From: Streptococcus sp.
GTDB taxonomy: Bacteria > Bacillota > Bacilli > Lactobacillales > Aerococcaceae
DNA length: 44,120 nt
Assembly (NCBI GenBank): GCA_015264885.1
Contig: JABZYY010000001.1
Location: 1-44,120 of the forward strand
Direction: 5' to 3'
Below the pieces are notes generated by a model. The model ran no database searches and was not told the DNA's origin. It worked only from the letters and a program-made list of their open reading frames with translations. The position numbers were made by a program, and so were the translations under genes. Below are positions 25,506 to 35,476 of this stretch, piece by piece. The first letter of the stretch is position 1, and each line of letters starts with the position of its first letter.

Positions 25506-27578
25506 ATGGTGAAGCAAAATCTAGTAATTGTAGAGTCTCCTACAAAAGCTAAAACCATTGAACGCTATTTAGGGAAAAACTTTAAAGTAGTTGCTAGTAA
25601 AGGGCACTTACGTGATTTGCCTAAAAGCAAAATGGGCGTAGATATTGAACATAATTATGAACCTCATTATATTTCAATTCGTGGGAAAGGTGATTTAATC
25701 AAATCACTTAAAAAAGAAGCAGCAAAAGCAGATGCTGTCTATCTCGCGAGTGACCCGGATAGAGAAGGAGAAGCTATTTCTTGGCATTTAGCTCATTTAT
25801 TAGGACTTGATTTAAACGCACCTATTCGTGTGGAATTTAATGAGATTACAAAAGATGCAATTAAAGAAGCGTTCAAGAATCCTAGAAAGATTGATATGGA
25901 CTTAGTGGACGCGCAACAAGCACGTCGTATTTTAGACCGTCTTGTGGGTTATACTTTATCTCCTATTTTATGGAAAAAAGTGAAAAAGGGACTCAGTGCA
26001 GGGCGTGTTCAAAGTATCGCTGTGAAATTAATCATTGATCGCGAGAACGAAATTAAAGCATTCGTTCCAGAAGAATACTGGACTCTTGAAGGACAATTCA
26101 AGAAAGAAAAGAAAGCTTTCACGGCTAATTACTATGGAACAACAGCTAAGAAAGCCGCTTTAGAAAAAGAAGCGACTGTAAAATCAGTAATGGCAGAACT
26201 TTCTGAGAAGAAACCATTCAAGGTTACTAAAGTGACGAAAAAAGAACGTCGTCGCAATCCTGCAGCACCATTTACAACAAGTAGTTTGCAACAAGATGCG
26301 TCAAATCGCTTAAACTTCAGAACTCGTAAAACGATGATGGTTGCCCAACAACTTTATGAAGGGGTATCACTTGGACGTAGTGGTTCTGTCGGTTTAATTA
26401 CGTATATGCGTACAGACTCTACTCGTATCTCAGCATCTGCTCAAAATGAGGCATCTGAGTTCATTGAGAAAGAGTTTGGTAAAGAATACTGTCTTGCTAC
26501 TAAACGCGCTGTAAAGAACGCTGAGGGAGCTCAGGATGCGCATGAAGCCATTCGTCCGTCTTCAGTTCTTCGTACACCAGATTCAATCTCAAGTTATTTA
26601 ACAAAAGATCAATTGAAATTGTACACATTAATTTGGTCACGATTCGTTGCTAGCCAAATGACGGCTGCAGTTTATGACACTGTACAAGTTGATTTAGAAC
26701 AAAATAACCATGTGTTTAAAGCAAACGGCTCAACTATCAAGTTTGCTGGATACCAAAAAGTTTATCAAGATAATGCAGATGCGAAAAAAGGAAATGTGCT
26801 TCCTGAAATGCAAGTTGGGGATGAAGTTCAATTAGCTAAACTAAATCCTGAACAACATTTCACGCAACCACCTGCACGTTATTCTGAAGCGACTTTAATT
26901 AAAACACTAGAAGAAATCGGTGTTGGTCGTCCATCAACTTATGCACCAACAATTGAAACAATCCAAAAACGTTATTACGTTAAATTAGTTTCTAAGCGTT
27001 TTGAACCAACAGAACTTGGTTATGTAGTACATCAAATCATTGAACAATATTTTCCAAATATTGTCGATACTCATTTCACAGCTTCAATGGAAGATAATCT
27101 CGACCTTGTTGAAGAAGGAAAAGAAGAGTGGGTACAAGTAATTGATAAGTTCTACCAACCGTTCAAAGTTGAAGTGGATAAAGCAGAAGTTGAAATTGAG
27201 AAAGTTCAAATTAAAGATGAACCAGCTGGTTTTAACTGTGAAAAATGTGGACATCCAATGGTCATTAAATTAGGTCGTTTTGGTAAATTCTACGCATGTA
27301 GCAATTTCCCAGAATGTCACCATACACAAGCTATCGTGAAAGATATCGGTATTACTTGCCCAACTTGTGGTAAAGGGAAAGTTATCGAACGTAAGTCGAA
27401 GAAAAACCGTATCTTCTATGGTTGTGATCGCTACCCAGAATGCGAATTTGTATCATGGGATAAACCTATCGGACGTAATTGTCCAAAATGTGACCACTAC
27501 TTAGTAGAGAAAAAAGGTCGCGGCGGAAAACAAATTGCATGTAGCAATTGCGATTACAAAGAAGCTGTTCAAAAATAA
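25506..27578 (+). CDS. topA: DNA topoisomerase I
   Basis: A 690-residue type IA topoisomerase that relaxes negative supercoils. The TOPRIM domain has Glu10 and SDPDREGE (Asp83, Asp85, Glu87); the catalytic Tyr300 is in [12 protein letters not shown]. The C-terminus (about 575-690) has three four-Cys zinc ribbons: CEKCG...C...C, CPTCG...C...C and CPKCD...C..C. Length is standard for Bacillota. GGAAGGAG precedes the ATG. It has its own strong promoter and terminator. Confidence 0.97.
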   Translation: MVKQNLVIVESPTKAKTIERYLGKNFKVVASKGHLRDLPKSKMGVDIEHNYEPHYISIRGKGDLIKSLKKEAAKADAVYLASDPDREGEAISWHLAHLLGLDLNAPIRVEFNEITKDAIKEAFKNPRKIDMDLVDAQQARRILDRLVGYTLSPILWKKVKKGLSAGRVQSIAVKLIIDRENEIKAFVPEEYWTLEGQFKKEKKAFTANYYGTTAKKAALEKEATVKSVMAELSEKKPFKVTKVTKKERRRNPAAPFTTSSLQQDASNRLNFRTRKTMMVAQQLYEGVSLGRSGSVGLITYMRTDSTRISASAQNEASEFIEKEFGKEYCLATKRAVKNAEGAQDAHEAIRPSSVLRTPDSISSYLTKDQLKLYTLIWSRFVASQMTAAVYDTVQVDLEQNNHVFKANGSTIKFAGYQKVYQDNADAKKGNVLPEMQVGDEVQLAKLNPEQHFTQPPARYSEATLIKTLEEIGVGRPSTYAPTIETIQKRYYVKLVSKRFEPTELGYVVHQIIEQYFPNIVDTHFTASMEDNLDLVEEGKEEWVQVIDKFYQPFKVEVDKAEVEIEKVQIKDEPAGFNCEKCGHPMVIKLGRFGKFYACSNFPECHHTQAIVKDIGITCPTCGKGKVIERKSKKNRIFYGCDRYPECEFVSWDKPIGRNCPKCDHYLVEKKGRGGKQIACSNCDYKEAVQK

Positions 27579-27582
27579 AGAT

Positions 27583-27620
27583 AAAGAGCACTTAGAGAAA
27601 TCTAGGTGCTCTTTAATTTT
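27583..27620. terminator. Terminator after topA, possibly bidirectional
   Basis: A 14-bp stem AAAGAGCACTTAGA / TCTAGGTGCTCTTT with one wobble and a GAAA loop, then AATTTT. Read on the minus strand it also ends in a T-rich run, so it could close a transcript coming from the topA-xerC gap. Confidence 0.85.
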
Positions 27621-27658
27621 GCCCTGAATAATAACAGTGCTTTGATTTATACGCAGTG

Positions 27659-27898
27659 GTTTATTGACGTTCTTTTCATCACTCATGATTCAAGAACGTC
27701 TAATAAACTTTGCGGGCGAAAGACGACGAAGCAGAATATTCTTGCACTGCAAAAATATTCTTTACTTCTGTCTTTCTGCCATCCTGTGGAGTTGAACTCG
27801 GGCTCACAGGACTGACGTCCACTTCCCGAGACGTACGCAGAACGTTTCACGTTCCTTCCGTCGTCTCGGTCCAGTGTTTCATTCCTGAGCGTTCGCCC
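27659..27898. other. Dense inverted-repeat region, candidate structured RNA or palindromic repeat
   Basis: Most of the 423-bp gene-free gap between topA and xerC is this element, visibly richer in G and C than the surrounding spacers. It contains: a 16-bp inverted repeat with one extra base (27659-27674 / 27692-27708); a nested palindrome (27718-27776) with GAAAGAC/GTCTTTC, GAAG/CTTC and AGAATATT/AATATTCT; TCCTGTG/CACAGGA (27782-27788 / 27805-27811); and nested CCGAGACG/CGTCTCGG (27826-27833 / 27862-27869) around GAACGT-TTC-ACGTTC (27840-27854). An outer pair GGGCGAA/TTCGCCC (27714-27720 / 27892-27898) could close the whole set, though it competes for three bases with GAAAGAC. I do not recognise it as a known RNA family. 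Short open frames across it look like chance. Confidence 0.6.
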
Positions 27899-27920
27899 TC
27901 GTATCCTAAATATTAAATAT

Positions 27921-27948
27921 GTATTAATTGTCGTAATAATTTTGACAA
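27921..27948 (-). promoter_or_regulatory. Possible minus-strand promoter reading into the structured region
   Basis: On the minus strand TTGTCA (27943-27948), a 16-bp spacer and TAATAC (27921-27926) point towards topA. Transcription would begin near 27914 and could run to the topA terminator, making an RNA of about 330 nt. Core matches are moderate. Confidence 0.35.
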
Positions 27949-27953
27949 TTCGG

Positions 27954-27980
27954 TTGTAAGAAAGTGCTTTCTGTGATAAA
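27954..27980 (+). promoter_or_regulatory. Possible promoter of xerC-hslVU-codY
   Basis: TTGTAA (27954-27959) and TGTGATAAA with -10 GATAAA (27975-27980) and a TG extension; the 15-bp spacer is short. TTGACA at 27942 is an alternative -35 but is too far away. Confidence 0.35.
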
Positions 27981-28001
27981 GTTAACGATAGGAGGAAGAC
28001 G

Positions 28002-28955
28002 ATGAAGAACGAAATGCAAGATTTTTTAACGTATTTAAAAGTTGAACGACGTTATTCGCCAGAGACGATTCATGCGTATGACCGTGATATTCAACATTTT
28101 TATGACTATTTGACAGAAGTTCCAATTCATTCTTGGAATGATGTCACAGTCGTTGATGTTCGAATTTATCTTGGTGTATTGCACCGCGAAAACTATAACC
28201 GTTCGAGTATTTCTCGTTTTCTTTCGAGTTTACGTTCGTTTTATCATTTTCTTGTCGAAAGAAGCATCGTAGAAACAAATCCTTTTGCGTCTATCAGTTA
28301 CAAGAAGGGTAAAATGCGTCTGCCTGAATTCTTTTATGAGGATGAAATCGAAAAATTTATTGATTCAATCGATGGAAATCAGTCTTTAGACCAACGTAAT
28401 AAAGCTCTAGTAGAAGTATTATATGCTACAGGTATGCGTGTCAGTGAGTTAACGAATTTAACTCTTGAGCAATTAGACCTTGAAAATAGCATTATTCTCG
28501 TCATTGGTAAAGGTTCTAAAGAACGCTATGTTCCGATTGGTGACTTTGCAAGGACGGCCTTAGAAACGTATCTTGAAGAAGGACGCAAAGACTTGATGGC
28601 GAAAGAACGTAAGGACCATTCCTACGTTTTCGTGAATCATTTAGGCGATCCACTGACGACTAATGGGGTTCGTTATATTTTAGAAAAACTCATCCAAGAA
28701 AGTGGTCTGACACTTAAAATTCATCCGCATATGCTTAGACACACGTTTGCGACTCATTTGTTAAATAACGGTGCGGATATGAGAACAGTGCAAGAACTTC
28801 TAGGACACGTAAGTCTTAGTTCGACTCAAATTTATACACATGTGACAAAAGAAGCTCTTCAACAAAATTACCAATTATATTTTCCAAGGTCTAAAGCTGG
28901 GAAGAGTGAATTTGATGCAAGTGCCTTTAATAAGAACAATGGAGGAAAATCATGA
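28002..28955 (+). CDS. xerC: Tyrosine recombinase XerC
   Basis: A 317-residue site-specific recombinase that resolves chromosome dimers at dif together with XerD. The N-terminal SAM-like domain (about 1-88) is followed by the catalytic domain with Arg146 (ATGMRVSEL), Lys170 (GKGSKERYV), HxxR as His243-Arg246 ([12 protein letters not shown]), His269 and nucleophile Tyr278 (TQIYTHV). It is somewhat longer than the usual 300 residues because of a C-terminal tail. The position ahead of hslV-hslU-codY identifies it as XerC/CodV rather than XerD. AGGAGG precedes the ATG, and it overlaps hslV by ATGA. Confidence 0.94.
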   Translation: MKNEMQDFLTYLKVERRYSPETIHAYDRDIQHFYDYLTEVPIHSWNDVTVVDVRIYLGVLHRENYNRSSISRFLSSLRSFYHFLVERSIVETNPFASISYKKGKMRLPEFFYEDEIEKFIDSIDGNQSLDQRNKALVEVLYATGMRVSELTNLTLEQLDLENSIILVIGKGSKERYVPIGDFARTALETYLEEGRKDLMAKERKDHSYVFVNHLGDPLTTNGVRYILEKLIQESGLTLKIHPHMLRHTFATHLLNNGADMRTVQELLGHVSLSSTQIYTHVTKEALQQNYQLYFPRSKAGKSEFDASAFNKNNGGKS

Positions 28956-29482
28956 CTACAATTTGTGCAGTAAAAAAAGATAACCAAGTTGCGATGGCTG
29001 GTGACGGCCAAGTAACAATGGGTGAAAAAGTGATTATGAAAGGAACCGCTCGTAAAATCCGTCGTATTTTCGACAATCAAGTACTTGTTGGATTTGCGGG
29101 TGGCGTTGCAGATGCTATCACTTTAGAAGAAATGTTTGAAGATAAACTCAAACAATTTAAAGGGAACTTACAACGTGCTGCTATTGAAATGGCAAAACAA
29201 TGGAGAAGTGACCGTGGTTTACAAAAATTAGAAGCGATGTTAATCGTGATGAATAAAGAACAAGTTCTACTTGTTTCAGGAACGGGTGAAGTCATTGAAC
29301 CAGACGATGGAATTCTAACAATTGGTTCTGGTGGAAACTTCGCTTTAGCAGCTGCTAGAGGGCTCCTAAGATTTGGAGATTCGAGTTTAACAGCAGAAGA
29401 TATCGCTCGTGAAAGTTTAAAAATCGCTTCAGAAATTGATATTTTTACAAACGATAATATCATTACTGAAACGTTAGCGTAA
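28952..29482 (+). CDS. hslV: HslV (ClpQ) protease subunit
   Basis: A 176-residue N-terminal nucleophile peptidase that forms the HslVU proteolytic core. After Met removal Thr2 is the nucleophile (MTTI), and GDGQVTMGE and [14 protein letters not shown] are family blocks. It keeps Thr, unlike B. subtilis ClpQ, which uses Ser. The ATG overlaps the xerC stop by four bases; GGAGG lies in the end of xerC. hslU follows after 12 nt. Confidence 0.96.
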   Translation: MTTICAVKKDNQVAMAGDGQVTMGEKVIMKGTARKIRRIFDNQVLVGFAGGVADAITLEEMFEDKLKQFKGNLQRAAIEMAKQWRSDRGLQKLEAMLIVMNKEQVLLVSGTGEVIEPDDGILTIGSGGNFALAAARGLLRFGDSSLTAEDIARESLKIASEIDIFTNDNIITETLA

Positions 29483-29494
29483 GGAAGTGGTTGT

Positions 29495-30901
29495 ATGCAA
29501 GCAAATATTAGTAAAACACCAAGAGAAGTGGTGTCCGAATTAGATCAATTTATCGTTGGTCAACACGATGCTAAACGTGCTTTAGCGGTGGCTCTTCGAA
29601 ATCGTTACCGTCGTTTATTATTAGACGAAGAAATGAAAAAAGAAGTGACACCAAAGAATTTATTGATGATTGGACCTACTGGGGTAGGTAAAACTGAATT
29701 AGCTCGTCGTCTTGCGAAATTAGTCGATGCACCATTCGCAAAAGTGGAAGCCACTAAATTTACGGAAGTGGGTTATGTTGGACGTGATGTAGAATCGATG
29801 GTTCGTGACTTAGTCGAAAACGCGATTCAAATCGTTACTAAATTAAAACAAGAAGAAGTTAAACCTCATGCGTTTGATAAAGCCGTTAAGAAATTAGCGA
29901 AGGTTTTAAAACCAGGAATCATGAAGAAAGTATCAAATCCGCAACAAGATTCACTTTTTAGTATGTTCCAACAAATGGGAATCCAAAATCCTGGTATTGA
30001 ACCTGAGATGAAAGAAGAAGTCACTGAAGAGATTGCTCAAAAACGACGCGATATTGAGCAACAATTAAGAGACGGCCTTCTTGATTCTAAAGAAGTGACG
30101 ATTGAATTAACAGAGAAACCAATGCGTATGGCTGGCTCTGGAAATCAAATGGAACAAATGATGCAAATTCAATCCGTTCTTGACCAAATGACACCGAAGA
30201 AGAAAATTAGCCGTACTGTTACGGTGAAAGAGGCGTTAGAATTACTAACAGAGGAAGAAGCTAACAACTTAATTAATCAAGAAGATATGCATGCAGAAGC
30301 GTTGAAACTTGCTGAAACTTCTGGAATTATCTTTATCGATGAGATTGATAAGATTGCAGCAAAAGGCCATAACGGTAGTGAGGTTTCTCGCGAAGGGGTT
30401 CAACGTGACATCTTACCGATTGTTGAAGGAAGCCAAGTGAATACGAAGTTCGGTGTGATTAACACAGACCATATCTTGTTTATCGCATCTGGTGCCTTCC
30501 ATGTCGCTAAACCAAGTGATTTAATGCCAGAATTACAAGGACGTTTCCCAATTCGCGTTGAATTACAAGATTTATCTAAAGAAGACTTCGAACGTATTCT
30601 AACGGAACCTAAGAATGCTTTATTAAAACAATACAAAGCATTGCTAGCAACTGAAAATGTGGAAGTCATCTTTACAAAAGAAGCCGTCTCTAAACTGGCT
30701 GAAATTGCTTTTGAAGTGAACAGCACAATGGAAAATATTGGTGCTCGTCGTCTTCATACGATTTTAGAAACGGTCCTTGAAGAGTTATTATTTGAAGCTC
30801 CATCTATGCAAATGGGAAGCATTCAAATTACAGAACAATATGTTGAAAGTAAACTAAATGCGATTCGTGAGGATCAAGATTTAACGAAATACATTTTATA
30901 A
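29495..30901 (+). CDS. hslU: HslU (ClpY) ATPase subunit
   Basis: A 468-residue AAA+ unfoldase partner of HslV. Walker A GPTGVGKT (60-67), Walker B IIFIDEID (about 277-284), the intermediate I-domain between them (about 110-230) and the C-terminal sensor region ENIGARRLHTILE. The very C-terminus, DLTKYIL, is the tail that inserts into HslV. AAGGAAGTGG precedes the ATG. Confidence 0.96.
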   Translation: MQANISKTPREVVSELDQFIVGQHDAKRALAVALRNRYRRLLLDEEMKKEVTPKNLLMIGPTGVGKTELARRLAKLVDAPFAKVEATKFTEVGYVGRDVESMVRDLVENAIQIVTKLKQEEVKPHAFDKAVKKLAKVLKPGIMKKVSNPQQDSLFSMFQQMGIQNPGIEPEMKEEVTEEIAQKRRDIEQQLRDGLLDSKEVTIELTEKPMRMAGSGNQMEQMMQIQSVLDQMTPKKKISRTVTVKEALELLTEEEANNLINQEDMHAEALKLAETSGIIFIDEIDKIAAKGHNGSEVSREGVQRDILPIVEGSQVNTKFGVINTDHILFIASGAFHVAKPSDLMPELQGRFPIRVELQDLSKEDFERILTEPKNALLKQYKALLATENVEVIFTKEAVSKLAEIAFEVNSTMENIGARRLHTILETVLEELLFEAPSMQMGSIQITEQYVESKLNAIREDQDLTKYIL

Positions 30902-30917
30902 AAAGGAGAAAATACTC

Positions 30918-31721
30918 GTGCGCACTGTATTAGCTGATTTACGGAAAATTAACGAAATTGTACAATATGATAATGTCTGGAGAGACTCAGAGACAGCTGA
31001 CTTACCATTTAATAAATTGACGGAAATCTTAGGATCTTTGCTAAAGGTAGATTTATATATTGCTTCAATCGACGGGAGAATGTTAGGAATTCATGATGAG
31101 TTTCAAGTGAACAACGATCGTATGAAAGAATATAAGGATAATCGTCAATTTCCGGACTTTTATATGAAAGAATTGACGACCTTAAAGTTCACAAAGGAAA
31201 ATATTCCAGTAACAGATAACTTAACAATTTTCCCTGTCGAACTGCATGATAACTTCCAAGAAGCGATGACTACTGTAATTCCTATTTTTGCTTCAGGAAA
31301 ACAGCTAGGGTTCGTTGTGATGGGGAAAGAAGGACAACCTTTCTCTACAGATGATTTAATCTTGGCAGAGCACGCAGCTACAGTAATCGGAACAGAAATG
31401 CTTCATTGGTATACTCGCAAGATTGAGCAAGAAAAACGTGAGCAACAAAATGTTCACCTCGCGCTCAGCTCATTGTCTTACAGTGAATTAGAAGCCATCA
31501 AAGTAATCGTGGGTCTATTCGATGGTATGGATTTGCGTTTCACTGCTCTTAAAATTGCTCAAGAATACCATATCACTCGTACAGTTATCGTGAACGCTAT
31601 CCGTAAACTTGAATCAGCTGGTATTATCGAAAGCAGAAGTTTAGGTACGAAAGGGACTTATATTAAAATTAAGAATGAAAATATTAAGTCTTCACTATTG
31701 TCAGAATTAAAACACGCGTAA
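30918..31721 (+). CDS. codY: CodY global nutritional regulator
   Basis: A 267-residue CodY homologue, a GTP/branched-chain amino acid sensor that represses nutrient-acquisition genes. The N-terminal GAF domain (about 1-155) is diverged, while the C-terminal winged helix is highly conserved: SSLSYSELEAI, ITRTVIVNAIRKLESAG and ESRSLGTKGTYIKI (about 188-255). It starts with GTG 30918 behind AAAAGGAG. The order xerC-hslV-hslU-codY is the standard Bacillota arrangement. The epimerase gene follows 15 nt later without a terminator. The weaker N-terminal match leaves open which effectors it senses. Confidence 0.93.
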   Translation: MRTVLADLRKINEIVQYDNVWRDSETADLPFNKLTEILGSLLKVDLYIASIDGRMLGIHDEFQVNNDRMKEYKDNRQFPDFYMKELTTLKFTKENIPVTDNLTIFPVELHDNFQEAMTTVIPIFASGKQLGFVVMGKEGQPFSTDDLILAEHAATVIGTEMLHWYTRKIEQEKREQQNVHLALSSLSYSELEAIKVIVGLFDGMDLRFTALKIAQEYHITRTVIVNAIRKLESAGIIESRSLGTKGTYIKIKNENIKSSLLSELKHA

Positions 31722-31736
31722 ATTGAGGCGATGATT

Positions 31737-32609
31737 ATGGAAAACATCTTTATTGAAAATGAGTACTTAAAAGTTGGAATTAAGCTGTTTGGAGCAGAAC
31801 TCACTTCAGTTATTTCAAAAGAAACAAATACAGAATATATGTATCAACCAGATGGAATCCATTGGAATAAGCAATCTCCAATTCTTTTTCCGAATATTGG
31901 AGCCATTAGAGAGAATTCATTTGTATATGAAGGGAAGACATACCCTGCTAGAAAGCATGGATTTGCACGGGATTATGCCTTCCGACTAGAAGAGCAAGGT
32001 GAGAGTTTCGCTACGTTCTTACTAACAAATGAAATGATAGAGGAAGAATATCCGTTTAATTTTGAACTGAGACTTCAATATACTTTAGAATCTAATGAAT
32101 TAAAAATGACTTATAGTATATCCACTACAAGTCCTGAATTGTACTTTGCAATTGGTGGACATCCTGCATTCGCAGTACCTCTTGAGAAAGGTCTTACTTT
32201 TGAAGATTATCATATTCAATTAGAGAGTGAAGCTCATGTTTCTAAATTGGAGCTAGAAATTCCTTATCTAGCATCTTTAGAGGGTGTTCCTTTTACCGAA
32301 GGAGACTTTGCATTGCATCATGATTTATTTACAAATGATGTATTGTTATTTAAATCAAAAGACCCTAAGTTTAAAGGGAAATTGTATTCTCCTAAAGGAC
32401 AAAGAAGTGTAACGGTTCATTTAAACGAAATCGAAGCAGTTGGAGTTTGGACAATGGCAGATGATTCACCGTTTATTTGTTTTGAACCATGGGATGGTTA
32501 TCCAGACTTAGCAAGTGAGACTACCTTAAATCTGGAAGAAAAGAAAAATATTCTCCGAATTACGAAAGATACACCGTATCAATCATGTGCGACATTTGTA
32601 TTTGAATAA
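31737..32609 (+). CDS. Aldose 1-epimerase family protein (LacX-like)
   Basis: A 290-residue galactose mutarotase-fold protein of the LacX/YihR-like branch. Visible marks are a first-strand IKLFGAELTSV, RKHGFARD with a conserved HG and Arg, and GGHPAF with the second active-site His. Members interconvert sugar anomers, but the LacX group is poorly characterised. Start choice: GAGG at 31725 is 8 nt from ATG 31737 and only 2 nt from ATG 31731, so 31737 is preferred. It lies immediately downstream of codY and ends at a terminator shared with plsY. Confidence 0.85.
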   Translation: MENIFIENEYLKVGIKLFGAELTSVISKETNTEYMYQPDGIHWNKQSPILFPNIGAIRENSFVYEGKTYPARKHGFARDYAFRLEEQGESFATFLLTNEMIEEEYPFNFELRLQYTLESNELKMTYSISTTSPELYFAIGGHPAFAVPLEKGLTFEDYHIQLESEAHVSKLELEIPYLASLEGVPFTEGDFALHHDLFTNDVLLFKSKDPKFKGKLYSPKGQRSVTVHLNEIEAVGVWTMADDSPFICFEPWDGYPDLASETTLNLEEKKNILRITKDTPYQSCATFVFE

Positions 32610-32610
32610 A

Positions 32611-32647
32611 AAATAAAGACACTAAGATTTACTTAGTGTCTTTATTT
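32611..32647. terminator. Bidirectional terminator between the epimerase and plsY
   Basis: A 16-bp perfect stem (32611-32626 / 32632-32647) with a 5-nt loop has A-rich and T-rich flanks. Its right arm forms the last codons of plsY and the loop contains the plsY stop, so the terminator is embedded in the gene end. Confidence 0.88.
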
Positions 32648-33249
32648 TTCTTATCCCAAGGCATTGGGACTTTGTTTTCAGTTCCATTTAGAATTCGTTG
32701 AATGTTGGCTCTGTGACGATAAATGATAAAGATATCAATGGCAAGTGCAAATGCTGTTAGTACCCAATCATTAAAGAGTAGTGATAATAGAACACCTAAA
32801 GAAATAGTCACCATTGCGGTCAAACTAACCATACGCGTGATTGCTAATAGTATCAAGAAAATGATTAATCCGTAGAGTAATAATAATGGTTGATAGGCTA
32901 AAATCATTCCGGCAAAAGTTGCTACGGCTTTTCCACCTTTGAACGATGCAAAGAGTGGGAAAGTGTGACCAATAACAGCAAAAGATGCAATCCAAAGTGG
33001 TGAAATACTTGGTTGTTTGAAGATAGTCATCGCAAGAATTGTTGCTAGGGACCCTTTGAATACGTCGAAAAATAACACAATAGAACCTGCTTTTGGACCA
33101 AGAACACGGAACGCATTTGTAGATCCTAAATTCCCGCTACCAAATTCGCGAATATCTTTTTGAAAGAATGTTTGTCCAATCCATAATCCAGATGGAATAG
33201 ACCCGAGTAGGTACGCTACAAGAGCACCTATAATAAAAGTAAATGACAT
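32629..33249 (-). CDS. plsY: Glycerol-3-phosphate acyltransferase PlsY
   Basis: A 206-residue membrane enzyme that moves the acyl group from acyl-phosphate to glycerol-3-phosphate, the first step of phospholipid synthesis. The three cytoplasmic motifs are present: GSIPSG (17-22), GSGNLGSTNAFR (about 38-49) and the glycine-rich FKGGKAVAT (about 103-111), with five hydrophobic segments. AAGGAG lies 10 nt before the ATG. It is divergent from parE-parC, an arrangement conserved in Bacilli. Confidence 0.95.
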   Translation of the reverse strand: MSFTFIIGALVAYLLGSIPSGLWIGQTFFQKDIREFGSGNLGSTNAFRVLGPKAGSIVLFFDVFKGSLATILAMTIFKQPSISPLWIASFAVIGHTFPLFASFKGGKAVATFAGMILAYQPLLLLYGLIIFLILLAITRMVSLTAMVTISLGVLLSLLFNDWVLTAFALAIDIFIIYRHRANIQRILNGTENKVPMPWDKKNKDTK

Positions 33250-33281
33250 AAACTCATTTCTCCTTAAAACAGTCTAGTGAC

Positions 33282-33311
33282 AGTTTAACATAAAAGATGC
33301 TGTCTATACAA
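33282..33311 (-). promoter_or_regulatory. Promoter of plsY
   Basis: On the minus strand TTGTAT (33306-33311), 18-bp spacer, TAAACT (33282-33287) with a TG extension. Confidence 0.55.
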
Positions 33312-33354
33312 CGGATGAGAAAGGTTAATTTAGCGCCATTTCTAAGGAGAAATC

Positions 33355-33383
33355 TTGCGAAAATCGCGAAAAACAAGTATTAT
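33355..33383 (+). promoter_or_regulatory. Promoter of parE-parC
   Basis: TTGCGA (33355-33360), 17-bp spacer, TATTAT (33378-33383), about 30 nt before the ATG. Confidence 0.65.
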
Positions 33384-33414
33384 AGATAAGATGACAAAAA
33401 AAGGAGCGTATTAA

Positions 33415-35475
33415 ATGAGCAAAGTAACGAATCAATATAATGATGATGCGATTCAGGTTTTAGAAGGCCTTGAAGCTGTTCGTAAACGTCCAGGGATGTA
33501 TATTGGATCAACAGATCACCGCGGACTTCATCATTTAGCTTACGAGATTGTGGATAACGCAGTAGATGAAGCTTTATCAGGTTATGCAACAAAGATTGAA
33601 GTTACAATTCATAAGGACCAATCGCTTACTGTAAAAGATAATGGTCGTGGAATGCCTACTGGGAAACACGCTTCTGGAATTCCAACGATTCAAGTTATTT
33701 TTACGGTACTGCATGCTGGTGGTAAATTCGGTCAAGGTGGATATAAAACATCAGGTGGTCTCCACGGTGTTGGGGCGTCTGTTGTTAACGCCTTATCCGA
33801 TTGGTTAACAGTAGAAGTGTTACGTGACGGTACTTTATACAAACAGTCGTTCAAAAACGGTGGAGAACCTGTAGGAATGGTTAAGAAAGAAAAAACAAGC
33901 CGACGTGGTTCTGGAACTTCAGTGACTTTCTTGCCGAGTGATAAAACATTCTCTACAACAAACTGGTCATATGAAACATTAGCAGAACGTTTAAGAGAAT
34001 CTGCATTCTTATTAAAAGGTCTTACAATTGTATTGACTGATGAACGTACAGGTGAATCTGAAACTTTCCATTATGAAGAAGGAATTCGTGATTTCATCCA
34101 ATATTTAAATGAAGAAAAAGATACATTATCTCCTGTAGTTGACTTTGACAGTACAGTGGATGGTGTTGAAACTGAATTCGCATTCCAATATAACGATGGC
34201 TATTCAGAAACGATTTTATCTTTCGTTAACAACGTACGTACAAAAGACGGCGGTACTCATGAAGTGGGAATGAAGAGTGCCTTAACGAAAGCATTTAACG
34301 AATATGCACGTAAAGTGGGACTATTAAAAGATAAAGATAAAAACCTTGAAGGTAGCGATGTCCGTGAAGGGTTAACAGCGATTATTTCGCTTCGTATTCC
34401 TGAAGAAATCCTACAATTTGAAGGACAAACGAAAGATAAATTAGGAACACCTGCTGCACGTGGGATTGTTGATAATACAATTTCTGAGCAACTAGGTTTC
34501 TTCTTAACAGAGAACGGGGAAATTGCGCAAGAATTAATCCGTAAAGCGATTAAGGCGCGTGAAGCACGTGAGGCGAGTCGTAAGGCCCGTGAAGAAAGCC
34601 GTAATGGTAAGAAGGGCAAGAAGAAAGAAACACTTCTTTCTGGTAAATTAACACCTGCGCAAAGCAAAAACCCTAAGAAGAACGAACTTTACTTAGTAGA
34701 GGGGGACTCTGCCGGGGGATCTGCTAAACAAGGTCGTGACCGTAAGTTCCAAGCGATTCTTCCATTACGTGGTAAAGTAATCAATACTGAAAAAGCATCG
34801 ATTTCAGATATTCTGAAGAATGAAGAAATTAATACAATTATTTATACGATTGGTGCCGGTGTAGGTAGTGACTTCAAGATTGAAGATTGTAACTATGACA
34901 AGATTGTCATTATGACCGATGCGGATACCGATGGTGCCCACATTCAAGTCTTGCTGTTAACATTCTTCTATCGCTACATGAAACCATTGATTGAAGCAGG
35001 AAAAGTATATCTTGCATTACCACCTTTATATAAGATTTCTAAAGGGACAGGTAAGAAACAAGTGGTTGAGTATGCTTGGACAGAAAAAGAACTTGAAGAG
35101 AAGACTAAATTAGTCGGAAAAGGCTACTTATTACAACGTTATAAAGGTCTTGGGGAAATGAACGCTGACCAATTATGGGATACGACCATGAACCCAGATA
35201 CAAGAACGTTAATACGTGTTGTGATCGACGATAAAGCACAAGCAGAACGTCGTGTCAGCACATTGATGGGGAATAAAGTTGAACCTCGTCGTAAGTGGAT
35301 TGAGCGCCATGTTGAGTTTGGTCTAGAAGAAGATAAGAGCATTTTAGAATCAGACGTAAATGCTATTAGCACAACAGCTAGTCCGAAAAAAGAAGAAAAG
35401 AAACCATCAGTTAAGAAAAAAGAAGCAACAATCGATCATGTAGAACAATTGTCGTTACTAGGAGAGGAGGAATAG
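33415..35475 (+). CDS. parE: Topoisomerase IV subunit B
   Basis: A 686-residue GHKL ATPase subunit of topoisomerase IV, which unlinks daughter chromosomes. The ATP site is read from [18 protein letters not shown] and [14 protein letters not shown]; the TOPRIM domain has [15 protein letters not shown] (about 429-443) and DADTDGAHI (about 503-511). After the usual end the protein has a lysine- and glutamate-rich tail of about 35 residues ending in LSLLGEEE. ParE rather than GyrB is indicated by the adjacent parC. One base separates the stop from the parC ATG. Confidence 0.95.
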   Translation: MSKVTNQYNDDAIQVLEGLEAVRKRPGMYIGSTDHRGLHHLAYEIVDNAVDEALSGYATKIEVTIHKDQSLTVKDNGRGMPTGKHASGIPTIQVIFTVLHAGGKFGQGGYKTSGGLHGVGASVVNALSDWLTVEVLRDGTLYKQSFKNGGEPVGMVKKEKTSRRGSGTSVTFLPSDKTFSTTNWSYETLAERLRESAFLLKGLTIVLTDERTGESETFHYEEGIRDFIQYLNEEKDTLSPVVDFDSTVDGVETEFAFQYNDGYSETILSFVNNVRTKDGGTHEVGMKSALTKAFNEYARKVGLLKDKDKNLEGSDVREGLTAIISLRIPEEILQFEGQTKDKLGTPAARGIVDNTISEQLGFFLTENGEIAQELIRKAIKAREAREASRKAREESRNGKKGKKKETLLSGKLTPAQSKNPKKNELYLVEGDSAGGSAKQGRDRKFQAILPLRGKVINTEKASISDILKNEEINTIIYTIGAGVGSDFKIEDCNYDKIVIMTDADTDGAHIQVLLLTFFYRYMKPLIEAGKVYLALPPLYKISKGTGKKQVVEYAWTEKELEEKTKLVGKGYLLQRYKGLGEMNADQLWDTTMNPDTRTLIRVVIDDKAQAERRVSTLMGNKVEPRRKWIERHVEFGLEEDKSILESDVNAISTTASPKKEEKKPSVKKKEATIDHVEQLSLLGEEE

Positions 35476-35476
35476 T

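Noticed and set aside
27781..27811. tRNA or tmRNA T-arm, because minus-strand GAGTTCAACTCC resembles a T-loop
   Set aside because: No acceptor stem, no CCA end and no tag frame could be placed around it.
27826..27869. Simple intrinsic terminator or attenuator for xerC
   Set aside because: The stems are long and nested but no T run follows on either strand at this hairpin.
27606..27916. Two overlapping short open frames of about 70 codons in the topA-xerC gap
   Set aside because: No ribosome binding site, no recognisable protein features, and they run across strong inverted repeats; better explained as chance frames in a noncoding element.
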